From CAZBBB01 sp964490005 (GTDB taxonomy: Bacteria; Planctomycetota; B15-G4), in NCBI GenBank assembly GCA_964490005.1, contig CAZBBB010000099.1, positions 1 to 11,808 of the forward strand: 11,808 nt of DNA, given 5' to 3'. The notes under the pieces are model-generated. The model was not told where the DNA came from. It ran no database searches and saw only the letters and a list, made by a program, of their open reading frames with translations. Positions 1 through 6,858 of this stretch are shown in pieces. How positions within the stretch are numbered: the first letter of the stretch is position 1; every line of letters starts with the position of its first letter. A program made the translations under genes and the position numbers.

Positions 1-1368
1 CGCGGCGGACGGGGCGGGCCGGGCGGCGGGCGCGGACCGCGCGGCGGCGGGCGCGGGCACGACGGCGGCTCCGGCAACTCCTCGAGCCTGAGCCTCAGCG
101 ACGAAGCGCCCGCGGACATCGAAGCGGAGGAGGAGGACGTCGGCATTCCGATCGAGGAGTGCGCGTTCTCCGAGTTCGACCTGCACGTCGACCTGCTGCG
201 CGGCATCGCGGCCTGCGGCTACCGCACGCCCTCGCCGATCCAGGCGCGCACCCTGCCCTACGCCCTCGAGGGTCGCGACGTCGTCGGCCAGGCGCGCACC
301 GGCACGGGCAAGACGGCCGCGTTCCTGGTGCCGGCCCTGCAACTGCTCTCCGACAAGCCCGGGCCGCGCGTCTGCGCCGTGCTGCCCACGCGCGAACTCG
401 CGCTGCAGGTCGCGCGCGAGTCGCAGCGGCTGGGCAAGTTCCTCGGCGTCAAGTCGACCGCCATCTACGGCGGCGACCCGATGGATCGCCAGATCCGCGA
501 CCTGCGCAAGGGCGCCAAGGTCATCGCGGCGACGCCGGGCCGGCTGCTCGACCATCTCGGGCGCGGCAACCTGAGTCTCGAGGACCTCGACGTGCTCGTG
601 CTCGACGAGGCCGACCGCATGTTCGACCTCGGCTTCCGCGACGACATCGCCCGGATCATGGCGCGCGCGACGAACCGCCGGCAGACCTTCCTGTTTTCGG
701 CCACGCTCTCCGACGAGGTGCTCGGGCTCGCGGCGAAGTACATGAACGACCCGGCGCGCGTGTTCCTCGCGCCCGACAAGATGACGGTCGAGAAGGTGCG
801 CCAGAGCTTCTTCCCGGTCGACCAGGAGCACAAGCTGCTGCTGCTGCTCAAGGTGCTCGAGCGCGAGCAGCCCGAACGCTCGATCATCTTCACGCGCACC
901 AAGCACGGCGCCGACCGCCTCGCCGAGCAGCTCCAGAAGAAGGGCCTGCGCGCCAACGAGATCCACAGCGGCCTGCCGCAGAAGCGGCGCGAACGCATCC
1001 TCAAGGGCTTCCGCGACGGCGAGTTCAACTACCTCGTCGCGACCGACGTGGCCGCGCGCGGTCTCGACATCGACGACGTCAGCCACGTGATCAACTTCGA
1101 CATCCCCGAGAACGCCGAGGACTACGTGCACCGCATCGGGCGCACCGCGCGCATGGGCAAGGAGGGGCGCGCGGCGACCCTCGTGCGGCCCGACGACGGC
1201 CCGTTCCTGACCGCGATCGAGAAGCTCATCAACCAGGAGATCTCGGTCGAGCGCTACGAGGACTTCCACCACCCGGCGATGCTCGCCGAGGCGCCCCGGC
1301 CCGAGCCCAAGCCGCCGCAGTACGTGCGCACGATGCAGGGCTGGGTGCGGCCGCGCACCAAGCGCTGA
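1..1368 (+). CDS. DEAD-box ATP-dependent RNA helicase (5'-truncated)
   Basis: ATP-dependent RNA helicase that would remodel RNA duplexes in the cytoplasm (ribosome assembly, mRNA turnover or cold adaptation in the family). The frame is open from base 1, so the start lies outside the window; the in-frame ATG at 328 falls after the Walker A motif and cannot be the start. In order: an RG/G-rich stretch (window residues 1-26), an acidic stretch (about 34-48), a Q motif ending SPIQ, motif I ARTGTGKT (292-315), PTRELA, TPGR, DEAD (604-615), SAT, ATDVAARGLDI (motif V) and HRIGRTAR (motif VI, 1129-1152). Both RecA-like domains are therefore complete. The tail after RecA2 is short and ends in a basic PRTKR. 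The RG-rich tract sits at the N terminus, whereas in many bacterial DEAD-box proteins such tails are C-terminal. Family assignment is secure; the subfamily (RhlE-, RhlB- or DeaD-like) is not. Confidence 0.95.
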   Translation, partial: RGGRGGPGGGRGPRGGGRGHDGGSGNSSSLSLSDEAPADIEAEEEDVGIPIEECAFSEFDLHVDLLRGIAACGYRTPSPIQARTLPYALEGRDVVGQARTGTGKTAAFLVPALQLLSDKPGPRVCAVLPTRELALQVARESQRLGKFLGVKSTAIYGGDPMDRQIRDLRKGAKVIAATPGRLLDHLGRGNLSLEDLDVLVLDEADRMFDLGFRDDIARIMARATNRRQTFLFSATLSDEVLGLAAKYMNDPARVFLAPDKMTVEKVRQSFFPVDQEHKLLLLLKVLEREQPERSIIFTRTKHGADRLAEQLQKKGLRANEIHSGLPQKRRERILKGFRDGEFNYLVATDVAARGLDIDDVSHVINFDIPENAEDYVHRIGRTARMGKEGRAATLVRPDDGPFLTAIEKLINQEISVERYEDFHHPAMLAEAPRPEPKPPQYVRTMQGWVRPRTKR

Positions 1369-1503
1369 GGGGCCGCCGCCCCCCCGCCCGGGGCCGGTTT
1401 CCCGCGGTGCGCCGCCGCCGGCTTGGGTCGGGCGCCGCCGCGGGCCGATAGGAACGACCGCCGCGATCGGCGGCACGACCCCTCCTCCTCCCCGGGTGAC
1501 GCG
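1369..1503. other. Intergenic region with GC-rich inverted repeats and a possible weak promoter
   Basis: These 135 bases lie between the helicase stop and the first gene of the membrane-protein triplet. Directly after the stop is a small stem, GGGGC (1369-1373) with GCCCC (1378-1382). Further on, CCCGCGG (1401-1407) is matched by its exact complement CCGCGGG (1438-1444). Either could act in transcription termination, but neither has a following T-tract and such repeats arise readily at this base composition. GATAGG at 1447-1452 is a poor -10 match. A pyrimidine tract (1479-1493) precedes the ATG, and no Shine-Dalgarno-like sequence is present. Confidence 0.3.
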
Positions 1504-2094
1504 ATGCTCCGGCGACCGACGCTCACGCAACGCGACGGCCTGTTCGGCACGACGCGCTTCATCCTCTACGGGAACCGCGTGCGCGTCATCCGCCAGACGC
1601 CGCTCGAGCGCGACGACCAGTACATCCCGCTCGAGGCCGTCGACCCCGAGCCGCAGGTCGTGCGCCAACCCGACCGCCGGATGCTCGGCGTGGCGGCCGC
1701 GCTCGTCGCGCTCGCGGCGGCCGCCTTCGCCGGCTGGCCCGCGCCCGTCGCGTCGCCGACGGCCTGGGCGCTCGGGCTGCTGCTGCTGCTCGCCGGCGCG
1801 CTCCTCGGCGCGCGCGCGCTGCCGGGACGCACGTGGGTGCTGCACGGAGCGCTGCAGATGGCGGCCGACCTGCCCGACGCCGGCAGCTTCCGGCACTTCG
1901 AGCACCAGCTCGTCGAGGCGACGCGTGCGCGCCTGTCGGGCACGGCCGACTCTGACAGCGTCAGCGGCGGCGTGTCGATGGCGTCTGAGATCCGCCGTCT
2001 GCACGAGCACTTCCGGCAAGGGCACCTCAGGCCGGAAGTCTTCGCCCGGCACAAGCAGCGCCTGATCCGGAGCATCCGGGACTACACGCCATGA
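1504..2094 (+). CDS. Membrane protein with SHOCT-like C-terminus, first of three tandem paralogues
   Basis: Function unknown; 196 residues. The ATG at 1504 is chosen because the similarity to the two following proteins begins just after it; an in-frame upstream start at 1423 would add only an Arg/Asp-rich stretch encoded by intergenic sequence. Layout: a soluble N-terminal part of about 60 residues rich in predicted beta strands (RFILYGNRVRVI, then YIPLEAV), two membrane helices (about 61-80 and 86-106) forming a hairpin, a soluble part with an amphipathic helix (about 130-145), and a C-terminal pair of short helices (about 165-192) that resembles the SHOCT short C-terminal domain. The layout suggests a PH-like (bPH2-type) fold interrupted by a membrane hairpin; that is inference. 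The stop overlaps the next start as ATGA, so translation is probably coupled. No signal peptide or catalytic motif is seen. Confidence 0.8.
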   Translation: MLRRPTLTQRDGLFGTTRFILYGNRVRVIRQTPLERDDQYIPLEAVDPEPQVVRQPDRRMLGVAAALVALAAAAFAGWPAPVASPTAWALGLLLLLAGALLGARALPGRTWVLHGALQMAADLPDAGSFRHFEHQLVEATRARLSGTADSDSVSGGVSMASEIRRLHEHFRQGHLRPEVFARHKQRLIRSIRDYTP

Positions 2095-2705
2095 CGCTCT
2101 TCACCCGCGAACTGCCCGCCGAGGCGCCGCTCGCCACGCTCGATCAGCGCGTCGGCGGCCGCCGCAACCACTTCGAGCTGTATCCCGACCGCGTGCTCGC
2201 GCAGGTCTCCGACCTGCTCGGCAGCCGCGAACTCTCGCTGCCGCTCGACACGCTCTCGCCCCACGTCGTCATCCGCCAGCGCGGGCCGCTCGCGCTGCTC
2301 GCCGCGAGCGTGGTCCTCGCGGCGCTGCTGCTGTGGGTGCCCGGCGCCGGTCGCACGGCCGCCGGACTCGCGGTGGGCGCGGGTGCGCTGCTGTGGTGGA
2401 CGGGCCGCAGGCAGTACATCGTGTTCCCGGGGCAGATCGGCGACCTCGAGCTGTTCCGCGATGCGCCCGACGCCTCGCTGGCGCGGCGCTTCGTGAGCGA
2501 CGTCGTCCGGCGCATCGAGTCGCTCGGCCAGGAGCTGCGGACGCTCGAGCGGGCGCGCGAGGGCGAGCGCAGCTTCGACCGCGTCGGCGAGCTCATCGCG
2601 TTCCGCGAGCTGTACGCCGAGGGCATCATCGACCGGGCCGACCTGCGCACGGCCGCCGAGATGCTCGCCCGGCGCCGCAGCGGCCGCATCGGCTTCCGCC
2701 CGTGA
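2091..2705 (+). CDS. Membrane protein with SHOCT-like C-terminus, second of three tandem paralogues
   Basis: Function unknown; 204 residues. The ATG at 2091 overlaps the previous stop (ATGA) and the TGA overlaps the next start (GTGA). The N-terminal part contains HFELYPDRVLAQV and then SRELSLPLDTLSPHVVI, a pattern of strands like that found in bacterial membrane-associated PH-like domains. Two membrane helices follow (about 66-84 and 87-104), then RQYIVFPG and GDLELFRDAP, an amphipathic helix (about 128-150), and a C-terminal helical hairpin with FRELYAEGIIDRADL that matches the SHOCT pattern (short helix, glycine turn, acidic helix start). It shares this order of parts with both neighbours but little residue identity, so duplication was probably ancient. 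The three products may form a hetero-oligomer in the inner membrane; this is inference from coupling and shared layout. Confidence 0.85.
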   Translation: MTLFTRELPAEAPLATLDQRVGGRRNHFELYPDRVLAQVSDLLGSRELSLPLDTLSPHVVIRQRGPLALLAASVVLAALLLWVPGAGRTAAGLAVGAGALLWWTGRRQYIVFPGQIGDLELFRDAPDASLARRFVSDVVRRIESLGQELRTLERAREGERSFDRVGELIAFRELYAEGIIDRADLRTAAEMLARRRSGRIGFRP

Positions 2706-3295
2706 GCGCGCCCGACGCCCCGGAGCGGCCCGCGCTCGAGCAGCGCTTCTCCGCCCTGTACAAGGTGCGCACCACGATCCACGACGAGGGGCTCGTGCTG
2801 CAGATCGACCGTCGCTTCCGCACCTCGGTCGCGACCGTGGGCTTCGACCGCCTCGTGCTCGAACCCTCCGGCGCCACCGGCCTGCGCACGCAGCGTCTGG
2901 CCTGGGCCGCCGCCGTGTTCGGGCTGGCGGTCGCGTGCGCGGCTCTCCCCCCGCCCTTCCCGTGGGCCGCGCCGGGCGTCCTGGCGCTGGCCGTCCTGAT
3001 CGTGCTGCACACGGTCATCTCGCCGCGCCGCGTCACGATGCTGCTCGACCGCGAGGGCGCGCTGCACCCGGCCTTCCTGCGCGATGGCGCCGACGAACCC
3101 GCCGTGGCGGAGTTCCTCGAGCGGCTGCGGCGGGCGGCGCTCGCCTCCCGCTGCACCGCCGACTCCGGGCCGGAGGAGGAGGCCGAGAGGCCGGCGCTGG
3201 CCGACGCGCTCGACGCGCTCGACGAGATGCGCGGCGAAGGGCTGCTCACCGAGGAGGAGCTCGAGCGCTTCCGCGAGCTCGCCGCGCGGCGCTGA
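2702..3295 (+). CDS. Membrane protein with SHOCT-like C-terminus, third of three tandem paralogues
   Basis: Function unknown; 197 residues from a GTG start at 2702, chosen because it overlaps the preceding stop as GTGA and the recognisable protein begins right after it; no ATG lies nearby in frame. The frame stays open further upstream, but only as a shadow of the preceding gene. The N-terminal part has short strands (TTIHDEGLVLQI, FDRLVLEP). Two membrane helices (about 66-82 and 90-106) are separated by a Pro-rich turn. Next come VTMLLDREG and an amphipathic helix with FLERLRRAA. After an acidic linker, the C-terminus DALDEMRGEGLLTEEELERF is the clearest SHOCT-like hairpin of the three. The gene ends 4 bases before a GC stem-loop that may terminate the transcript. 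Confidence 0.8.
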   Translation: MSAPDAPERPALEQRFSALYKVRTTIHDEGLVLQIDRRFRTSVATVGFDRLVLEPSGATGLRTQRLAWAAAVFGLAVACAALPPPFPWAAPGVLALAVLIVLHTVISPRRVTMLLDREGALHPAFLRDGADEPAVAEFLERLRRAALASRCTADSGPEEEAERPALADALDALDEMRGEGLLTEEELERFRELAARR

Positions 3296-3299
3296 GGGC

Positions 3300-3322
3300 G
3301 GCCGGCGCCCCCCGCGCCGGCC
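3300..3322 (+). terminator. GC stem-loop after the membrane-protein triplet
   Basis: A perfect 9-base inverted repeat (3300-3308 with 3314-3322) encloses a CCCCC loop and starts 4 bases after the TGA of the third gene. The stem is entirely G-C. There is no T-tract after it, so it is not a canonical intrinsic terminator; it could still pause polymerase or protect the 3' end of the mRNA. Confidence 0.4.
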
Positions 3323-3372
3323 CGGAGTCGGCCCGCGGCCCGCTCCGCGCCGCGAAAACGGAGCGCCTGGCG

Positions 3373-3378
3373 CATAAT
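3373..3378 (+). promoter_or_regulatory. Candidate -10 element of rsgA, implying a leaderless mRNA
   Basis: CATAAT matches the TATAAT consensus at five of six positions within very GC-rich sequence. It ends 8 bases before the ATG at 3387. With the usual 6-8 base spacing, transcription would begin at about 3385-3387, at or within a few bases of the ATG. No -35 hexamer is recognisable at the normal distance, and no Shine-Dalgarno sequence is present. Confidence 0.35.
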
Positions 3379-3386
3379 CGCGAGCC

Positions 3387-4325
3387 ATGGCGGACGCGGG
3401 CATCGTGACGACGGTCGGCAGTCGCTCGGCGACGGTGCACGTCGAGGGCCGCGGCGAGCTGCGTTGCACGCTGCGCGGGCTGCTCTGGCGCGACGAGGAG
3501 ACCGGCGAGAGCCGCCCCATCGCGGTCGGCGACCGCGTGGCGCTGCTCGTCGACGGCGACGAGGGCGTGATCGAGTCGGTCGCGCCGCGCACGAGCCGCT
3601 GGGCCCGGCCGCGCATCGGCAGCGGACGCCGCCAGACGACGCAGGTCATCGCCGCGAACATCGACCGCGTGCTCGTCGTCGCGGCGCTGCACGACCCGCC
3701 CTTCCGGCCGGGCCTCGTCGACCGCTTCCTCGTCGCCGCCGCCGCCGAGCAGCTGCCGGCCGTGCTGCTGCTCAACAAGGTCGACCTCGAAGGCCGCGAC
3801 GCGGAGGTCCCGCCGCGCGCGATCGCCGACGAGTACCGCGCGTTCGGCATCGAGGTGCTGCACGTGAGCGCGACGAGCGGCGAGGGCCTCGCCGCGCTCG
3901 GCGCGCTCATGTCGTCGGGCATCAGCCTGCTCGTGGGCCACTCGGGCACGGGCAAGAGCAGCCTGCTCAACGCCGTGAGCCCCGCGCTGCGGCGCGCCAC
4001 CGGCGACGTGACCGGTTATCACGGCCGCGGCCGGCACACGACGACCGCCGTCGCGCTGCTGCCGCTCGAGCAGGGCGGGTTCGTGGTCGACAGTCCGGGC
4101 ATCCGCGAGTTCGGCATCGCCGAAGTCTCGGGACCCGACGTCGCGCGCCTGTATCCGGGTTTCTTCGACCTGCCCGACGCCTGTCGCTTCTCCGACTGCC
4201 TGCACCGCGCCGAACCGGGCTGCGCGGTCCGCGCCGCCGTGCTCGAGGGGCGCGTGCCCGCCAGCCGGCACGAGTCGTACCTGCGCCTGCTCGAGGAGGT
4301 GCAGGCCGCGCGCAAGGCGTGGTGA
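3387..4325 (+). CDS. rsgA: Ribosome small-subunit-dependent GTPase A (RsgA/YjeQ)
   Basis: Circularly permuted GTPase that binds the decoding region of the immature 30S subunit, helps release assembly factors and checks late 30S maturation. The 312 residues match the usual family size. Order: N-terminal OB-fold (about 6-75), then G4 NKVDL (130-134), G1 P-loop GHSGTGKSS (184-192), the GRGRHTTT switch segment, and G3 DSPG (235-238), giving the G4-G1-G3 order typical of the family. The C-terminal zinc site C-x4-C-x-H-x5-C is complete (C266, C271, H273, C279). The ATG at 3387 is the natural start, since the OB-fold begins at once. The gene appears to stand alone, after a stem-loop and a possible -10 element, and 138 bases before the next gene. 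No key residue is missing. Confidence 0.97.
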   Translation: MADAGIVTTVGSRSATVHVEGRGELRCTLRGLLWRDEETGESRPIAVGDRVALLVDGDEGVIESVAPRTSRWARPRIGSGRRQTTQVIAANIDRVLVVAALHDPPFRPGLVDRFLVAAAAEQLPAVLLLNKVDLEGRDAEVPPRAIADEYRAFGIEVLHVSATSGEGLAALGALMSSGISLLVGHSGTGKSSLLNAVSPALRRATGDVTGYHGRGRHTTTAVALLPLEQGGFVVDSPGIREFGIAEVSGPDVARLYPGFFDLPDACRFSDCLHRAEPGCAVRAAVLEGRVPASRHESYLRLLEEVQAARKAW

Positions 4326-4396
4326 GCGCCGACTCGTGACGCTCGGGTCGCCTGAGTCGCGCGGAGCGGGGCGTGTGGTCGGCGCGCGATTCTTCC

Positions 4397-4402
4397 GATA
4401 AG
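4397..4402 (+). promoter_or_regulatory. Weak candidate -10 element before the radical SAM operon
   Basis: GATAAG shares the ATAA core with the TATAAT consensus (four of six positions) and lies in the 138-base gap after rsgA, 62 bases before the ATG at 4464. No convincing -35 element is visible about 17 bases upstream. It is one of the few AT-containing stretches in the gap. A CCCTCCTCC tract (4442-4450) follows in the would-be leader, and I see no riboswitch-like structure. Confidence 0.25.
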
Positions 4403-4463
4403 CTGACGCCCCGCTCGCCGGTCCGGGACGAGCGCACCTCGCCCTCCTCCGCGCGCCCCCGCC

Positions 4464-6029
4464 ATGACCGCCACCTCGACCGTCGCGCGCCGTCCCGTGA
4501 AGCGCGTGCTGCTCATGTTCCCGCCGACGCGGCTGGGCAAGGAGCTGCTGCCGCGCCTGATGCCGCCGCTCGGCATCAGCCACCTCGCGTCGGTGATCCG
4601 CGACGACTACGAGGTGCGGCTGCTCGACGCCAACGGCACCGACTTCGACCAGGTCGTCGAACTCGAGAACGGCTTCCGCCGCAACGGCATGAGCTACGAG
4701 GACATCCGTACGGTCATCGAGGAGTGGCGGCCCGACTTCGTCGGCATGACCTGCCTGTTCTCCTCGGTCTGGCCGGTGATCCGCGAGCTGGCGCAGATCG
4801 TCAAGGACGTCGACCCGACGATCCACACGGCGGCCGGCGGCTGCCACCCGACCTTCCTCACGCGCCGCTGCATGGAGGAGGCCGCCGAACTCGACTTCAT
4901 CGTCAAGGGCGAGGGCGAGTACGCGCTGCGCGACCTGCTCGCGGCGATCAACTCGGGCGGCGAGCTGCGCCTCGTCGACGGGCTGGCCTTCCGCGACGGC
5001 GGCTCGATCTTCATCAACGAGAAGGTCGGCTACATCCCCGACCTCGACGCGCTGCCCTACCCGGCGCGCGACATGCTCGACCTCTCGCTCTACAGCGGCG
5101 GCACGCACCACGGCATCGCCGAGACGCACCGCAAGGTCGCGGTCATGTACAGCAGCCGCGGCTGCGCGGCCAAGTGCATCTTCTGCTCCTCGGTCGAGTT
5201 CTGGGGGCACGAGTACCGCCACCGCAGCCCCGAGAGCCTGCTCGACGAGATGCAGTTCCTCGTCGACACCTACGGCATCGAGGAGATCCAGTTCGAGGAC
5301 GACAACCTCACGCAGAACAAGCGCCGCGCGCGCCTGATCTTCGAGGGCATGATCGAGCGTGGACTGCACAAGAAGTTGGTCTGGAACACGCCCAACGGCA
5401 TCGCGCTGTGGGCGCTCGACGTCGAGCTGCTGCGCCTGGCGCGCCAGGCCGGCTGCTACCAGCTCACGCTGGCCATCGAGAGCGGCAACCAGCAGGTGCT
5501 CGACAACATCATCCACAAGCCGCTCAAGCTCGAGCGCGCGCGCGAGCTGGCCCGCGAGATCCGGGCGCTCAAGATCGACACCAACGCCTTCTTCATCATC
5601 GGCTTCCCCGGCGAGACGCTCGACGACATCCGCGAGACCTTCCGCTTCGCGCGCGAGCTGCAGCTCAACTCGGCCTGCTTCTTCATCGCGCAGCCGCTGC
5701 CCGGCACGCGGCTCTACGACATCTCGGTGCGCAACGGCTACCTGCCGGCCGACTTCCGCTTCGAGGACGCCACCTACAGCCGCGGCATGATCTCCACGCC
5801 CGACTGGACGGCCGAGCAGGTGCAGAAGCTGGCCAACACCGAGCTGCTCAAGTACCAGGTCTGGGCCAACCTGCGGAACCCCGGCCGCTTCCTGCGCGCG
5901 CTGATCCACGACCCCAAGGCCGTGCTGGGCATCATCGGCAAGGTCTTCACGCGCGTGCTCGAGAGCTACAAGAACAAGCCGATCCGCTTCCCGCAGAGTC
6001 GCCTGCAGAAGCCCACCACCGCGGCCTGA
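4464..6029 (+). CDS. B12-binding-domain radical SAM protein
   Basis: Radical SAM enzyme of the cobalamin-binding type, a group that includes methyltransferases and ring-forming enzymes of lipid, pigment and natural-product pathways; the substrate here cannot be read from sequence. 521 residues, cytoplasmic. A Rossmann-like B12-binding domain spans about 13-150 (VKRVLLMFPP, MPPLGISHLAS, VRLLDANG, FVGMTCLFSS, AAGGCHPT, FIVKGEGE). It lacks a DxHxxG motif, so any cobalamin would be bound without the classical histidine, as in many enzymes of this group. The radical SAM domain (about 226-430) carries the cluster motif C234-x3-C238-x2-C241, then FEDDNLT, LAIESGNQQVL and GFPGET, all typical. The tail of about 75 residues includes YQVWANLRNPGRF. 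It starts at an ATG 138 bases after rsgA and lies 7 bases upstream of a GIDE-domain gene, probably in one operon with it. Confidence 0.9.
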   Translation: MTATSTVARRPVKRVLLMFPPTRLGKELLPRLMPPLGISHLASVIRDDYEVRLLDANGTDFDQVVELENGFRRNGMSYEDIRTVIEEWRPDFVGMTCLFSSVWPVIRELAQIVKDVDPTIHTAAGGCHPTFLTRRCMEEAAELDFIVKGEGEYALRDLLAAINSGGELRLVDGLAFRDGGSIFINEKVGYIPDLDALPYPARDMLDLSLYSGGTHHGIAETHRKVAVMYSSRGCAAKCIFCSSVEFWGHEYRHRSPESLLDEMQFLVDTYGIEEIQFEDDNLTQNKRRARLIFEGMIERGLHKKLVWNTPNGIALWALDVELLRLARQAGCYQLTLAIESGNQQVLDNIIHKPLKLERARELAREIRALKIDTNAFFIIGFPGETLDDIRETFRFARELQLNSACFFIAQPLPGTRLYDISVRNGYLPADFRFEDATYSRGMISTPDWTAEQVQKLANTELLKYQVWANLRNPGRFLRALIHDPKAVLGIIGKVFTRVLESYKNKPIRFPQSRLQKPTTAA

Positions 6030-6036
6030 AGCGGCC

Positions 6037-6858
6037 ATGGCCTGGACGATCGGCACGACGCAGGACCACGCCGAGATCGCGACGGTCTCGCGCCTCGCGG
6101 CGGCCGCGCGCCTGGCCGCGCTGCTGGCGCTGGTCGGGCTGGCCGTCGCTTGGGGACTCGGACAGACCTGGGCGCCCTGGGCGCTGCTGCTCGTGATCGG
6201 ACTGCGGCTGCTCGTGCCGGCCCTCGCCGCCGTGCGCGCCGCGCGCCCGCCCGCCGACGGGCCCTGCTTCGCGGTCGCGACGCTGCGCGAGGGCCCGGCG
6301 CAGATCGTCGCGCGCGCCGTGCCGCCCGAACACGCGCTGCTCTCGATGCTCAGCTCGACCAAGTGCGCCTACTTCGACTACGAGGTCACGGTGCTCGACG
6401 AGGCCACCGGCGAGCGCAAGGTCGTCGACGCCGCGCACAAGGAGTCCGACTTCTGGCTCAAGGACGTGACCGGCAGCCTGCTCGTGCGCAGCGCCGGCAT
6501 CGTCATCGACTACCCGCCGCAGATCGACGAGGACCTGCGCACGCACGACCAGACGCCGCGCGCCGTCGGCGAGCGTCTGCACAAGCTGGGCATCGACCCC
6601 TTCGTCTCGCCGGGCGTGCGACGCGCGATCCTGCTGCGCGAGACGCGCCTCGACCCGGGCGACAACGTGCTCGTGCACGGCACCGTCGTGCGCGGCGAGG
6701 CCGGGCGCCTCGAACTGCACGCGGGGGCCGACGGGCGGCTGCTCGTGCAGCGCTGGAGCCGGCCGACCTTCGTGCCGGCCGTGCCGTCCTGGGCCCGGCG
6801 CAACCTGTGGCTCGGCGCGCTCGCGCTGCTCGCCGGCGCCCTCGGCCTGGCGCGTTGA
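6037..6858 (+). CDS. GIDE/MULAN-type membrane protein without a RING domain
   Basis: 273 residues. Two membrane helices at the N terminus (about 24-42 and 46-66) and one at the very C terminus (about 257-272) flank a soluble domain with the features of the GIDE/BAM domain of eukaryotic mitochondrial MUL1/MULAN: CAYFDYEV (C110 onwards), SDFWLKD (137-143), VTGSLLVRSAGIVIDYP, then a C-terminal half with LLRETRLDPGDNVLVHGTVV. The eukaryotic RING finger is absent, as expected for a bacterial homologue, so ubiquitin-ligase activity is not implied. The family's role in bacteria is not established. The start lies 7 bases after the radical SAM stop, and the stop TGA overlaps the next gene's TTG start, which places it in one translated unit between a cytoplasmic enzyme and an exported lipoprotein. 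Family assignment rests on motif pattern, not on an alignment. Confidence 0.8.
   Translation: MAWTIGTTQDHAEIATVSRLAAAARLAALLALVGLAVAWGLGQTWAPWALLLVIGLRLLVPALAAVRAARPPADGPCFAVATLREGPAQIVARAVPPEHALLSMLSSTKCAYFDYEVTVLDEATGERKVVDAAHKESDFWLKDVTGSLLVRSAGIVIDYPPQIDEDLRTHDQTPRAVGERLHKLGIDPFVSPGVRRAILLRETRLDPGDNVLVHGTVVRGEAGRLELHAGADGRLLVQRWSRPTFVPAVPSWARRNLWLGALALLAGALGLAR

Noticed and set aside
1401..1444. Rho-independent terminator from CCCGCGG/CCGCGGG after the helicase
   Set aside because: The arms are short, the loop is about 30 bases and there is no T-tract, so I record it only as an inverted repeat in the intergenic entry.
159..1451. 430-codon plus-strand frame overlapping the helicase
   Set aside because: Out-of-frame reading that is Arg/Ala-rich and motif-free, while the helicase frame contains all DEAD-box motifs.
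1423..1503. Upstream start at 1423 for the first membrane-triplet gene
   Set aside because: It would add 27 Arg/Asp-rich residues encoded by intergenic repeats with no counterpart in the two paralogues; 1504 fits better.
2144..4000. 618-codon minus-strand open frame over the membrane triplet and rsgA
   Set aside because: Composition is Arg/Ser/Ala-biased without motifs, and it lies opposite rsgA, which has every family motif.
3246..6362. 1038-codon open frame on the minus strand across rsgA and the radical SAM gene
   Set aside because: It is a shadow of well-supported plus-strand genes: high GC at third positions removes stops on the opposite strand. Its translation is low-complexity (Arg, Ala, Val, Asp) with no recognisable domain.
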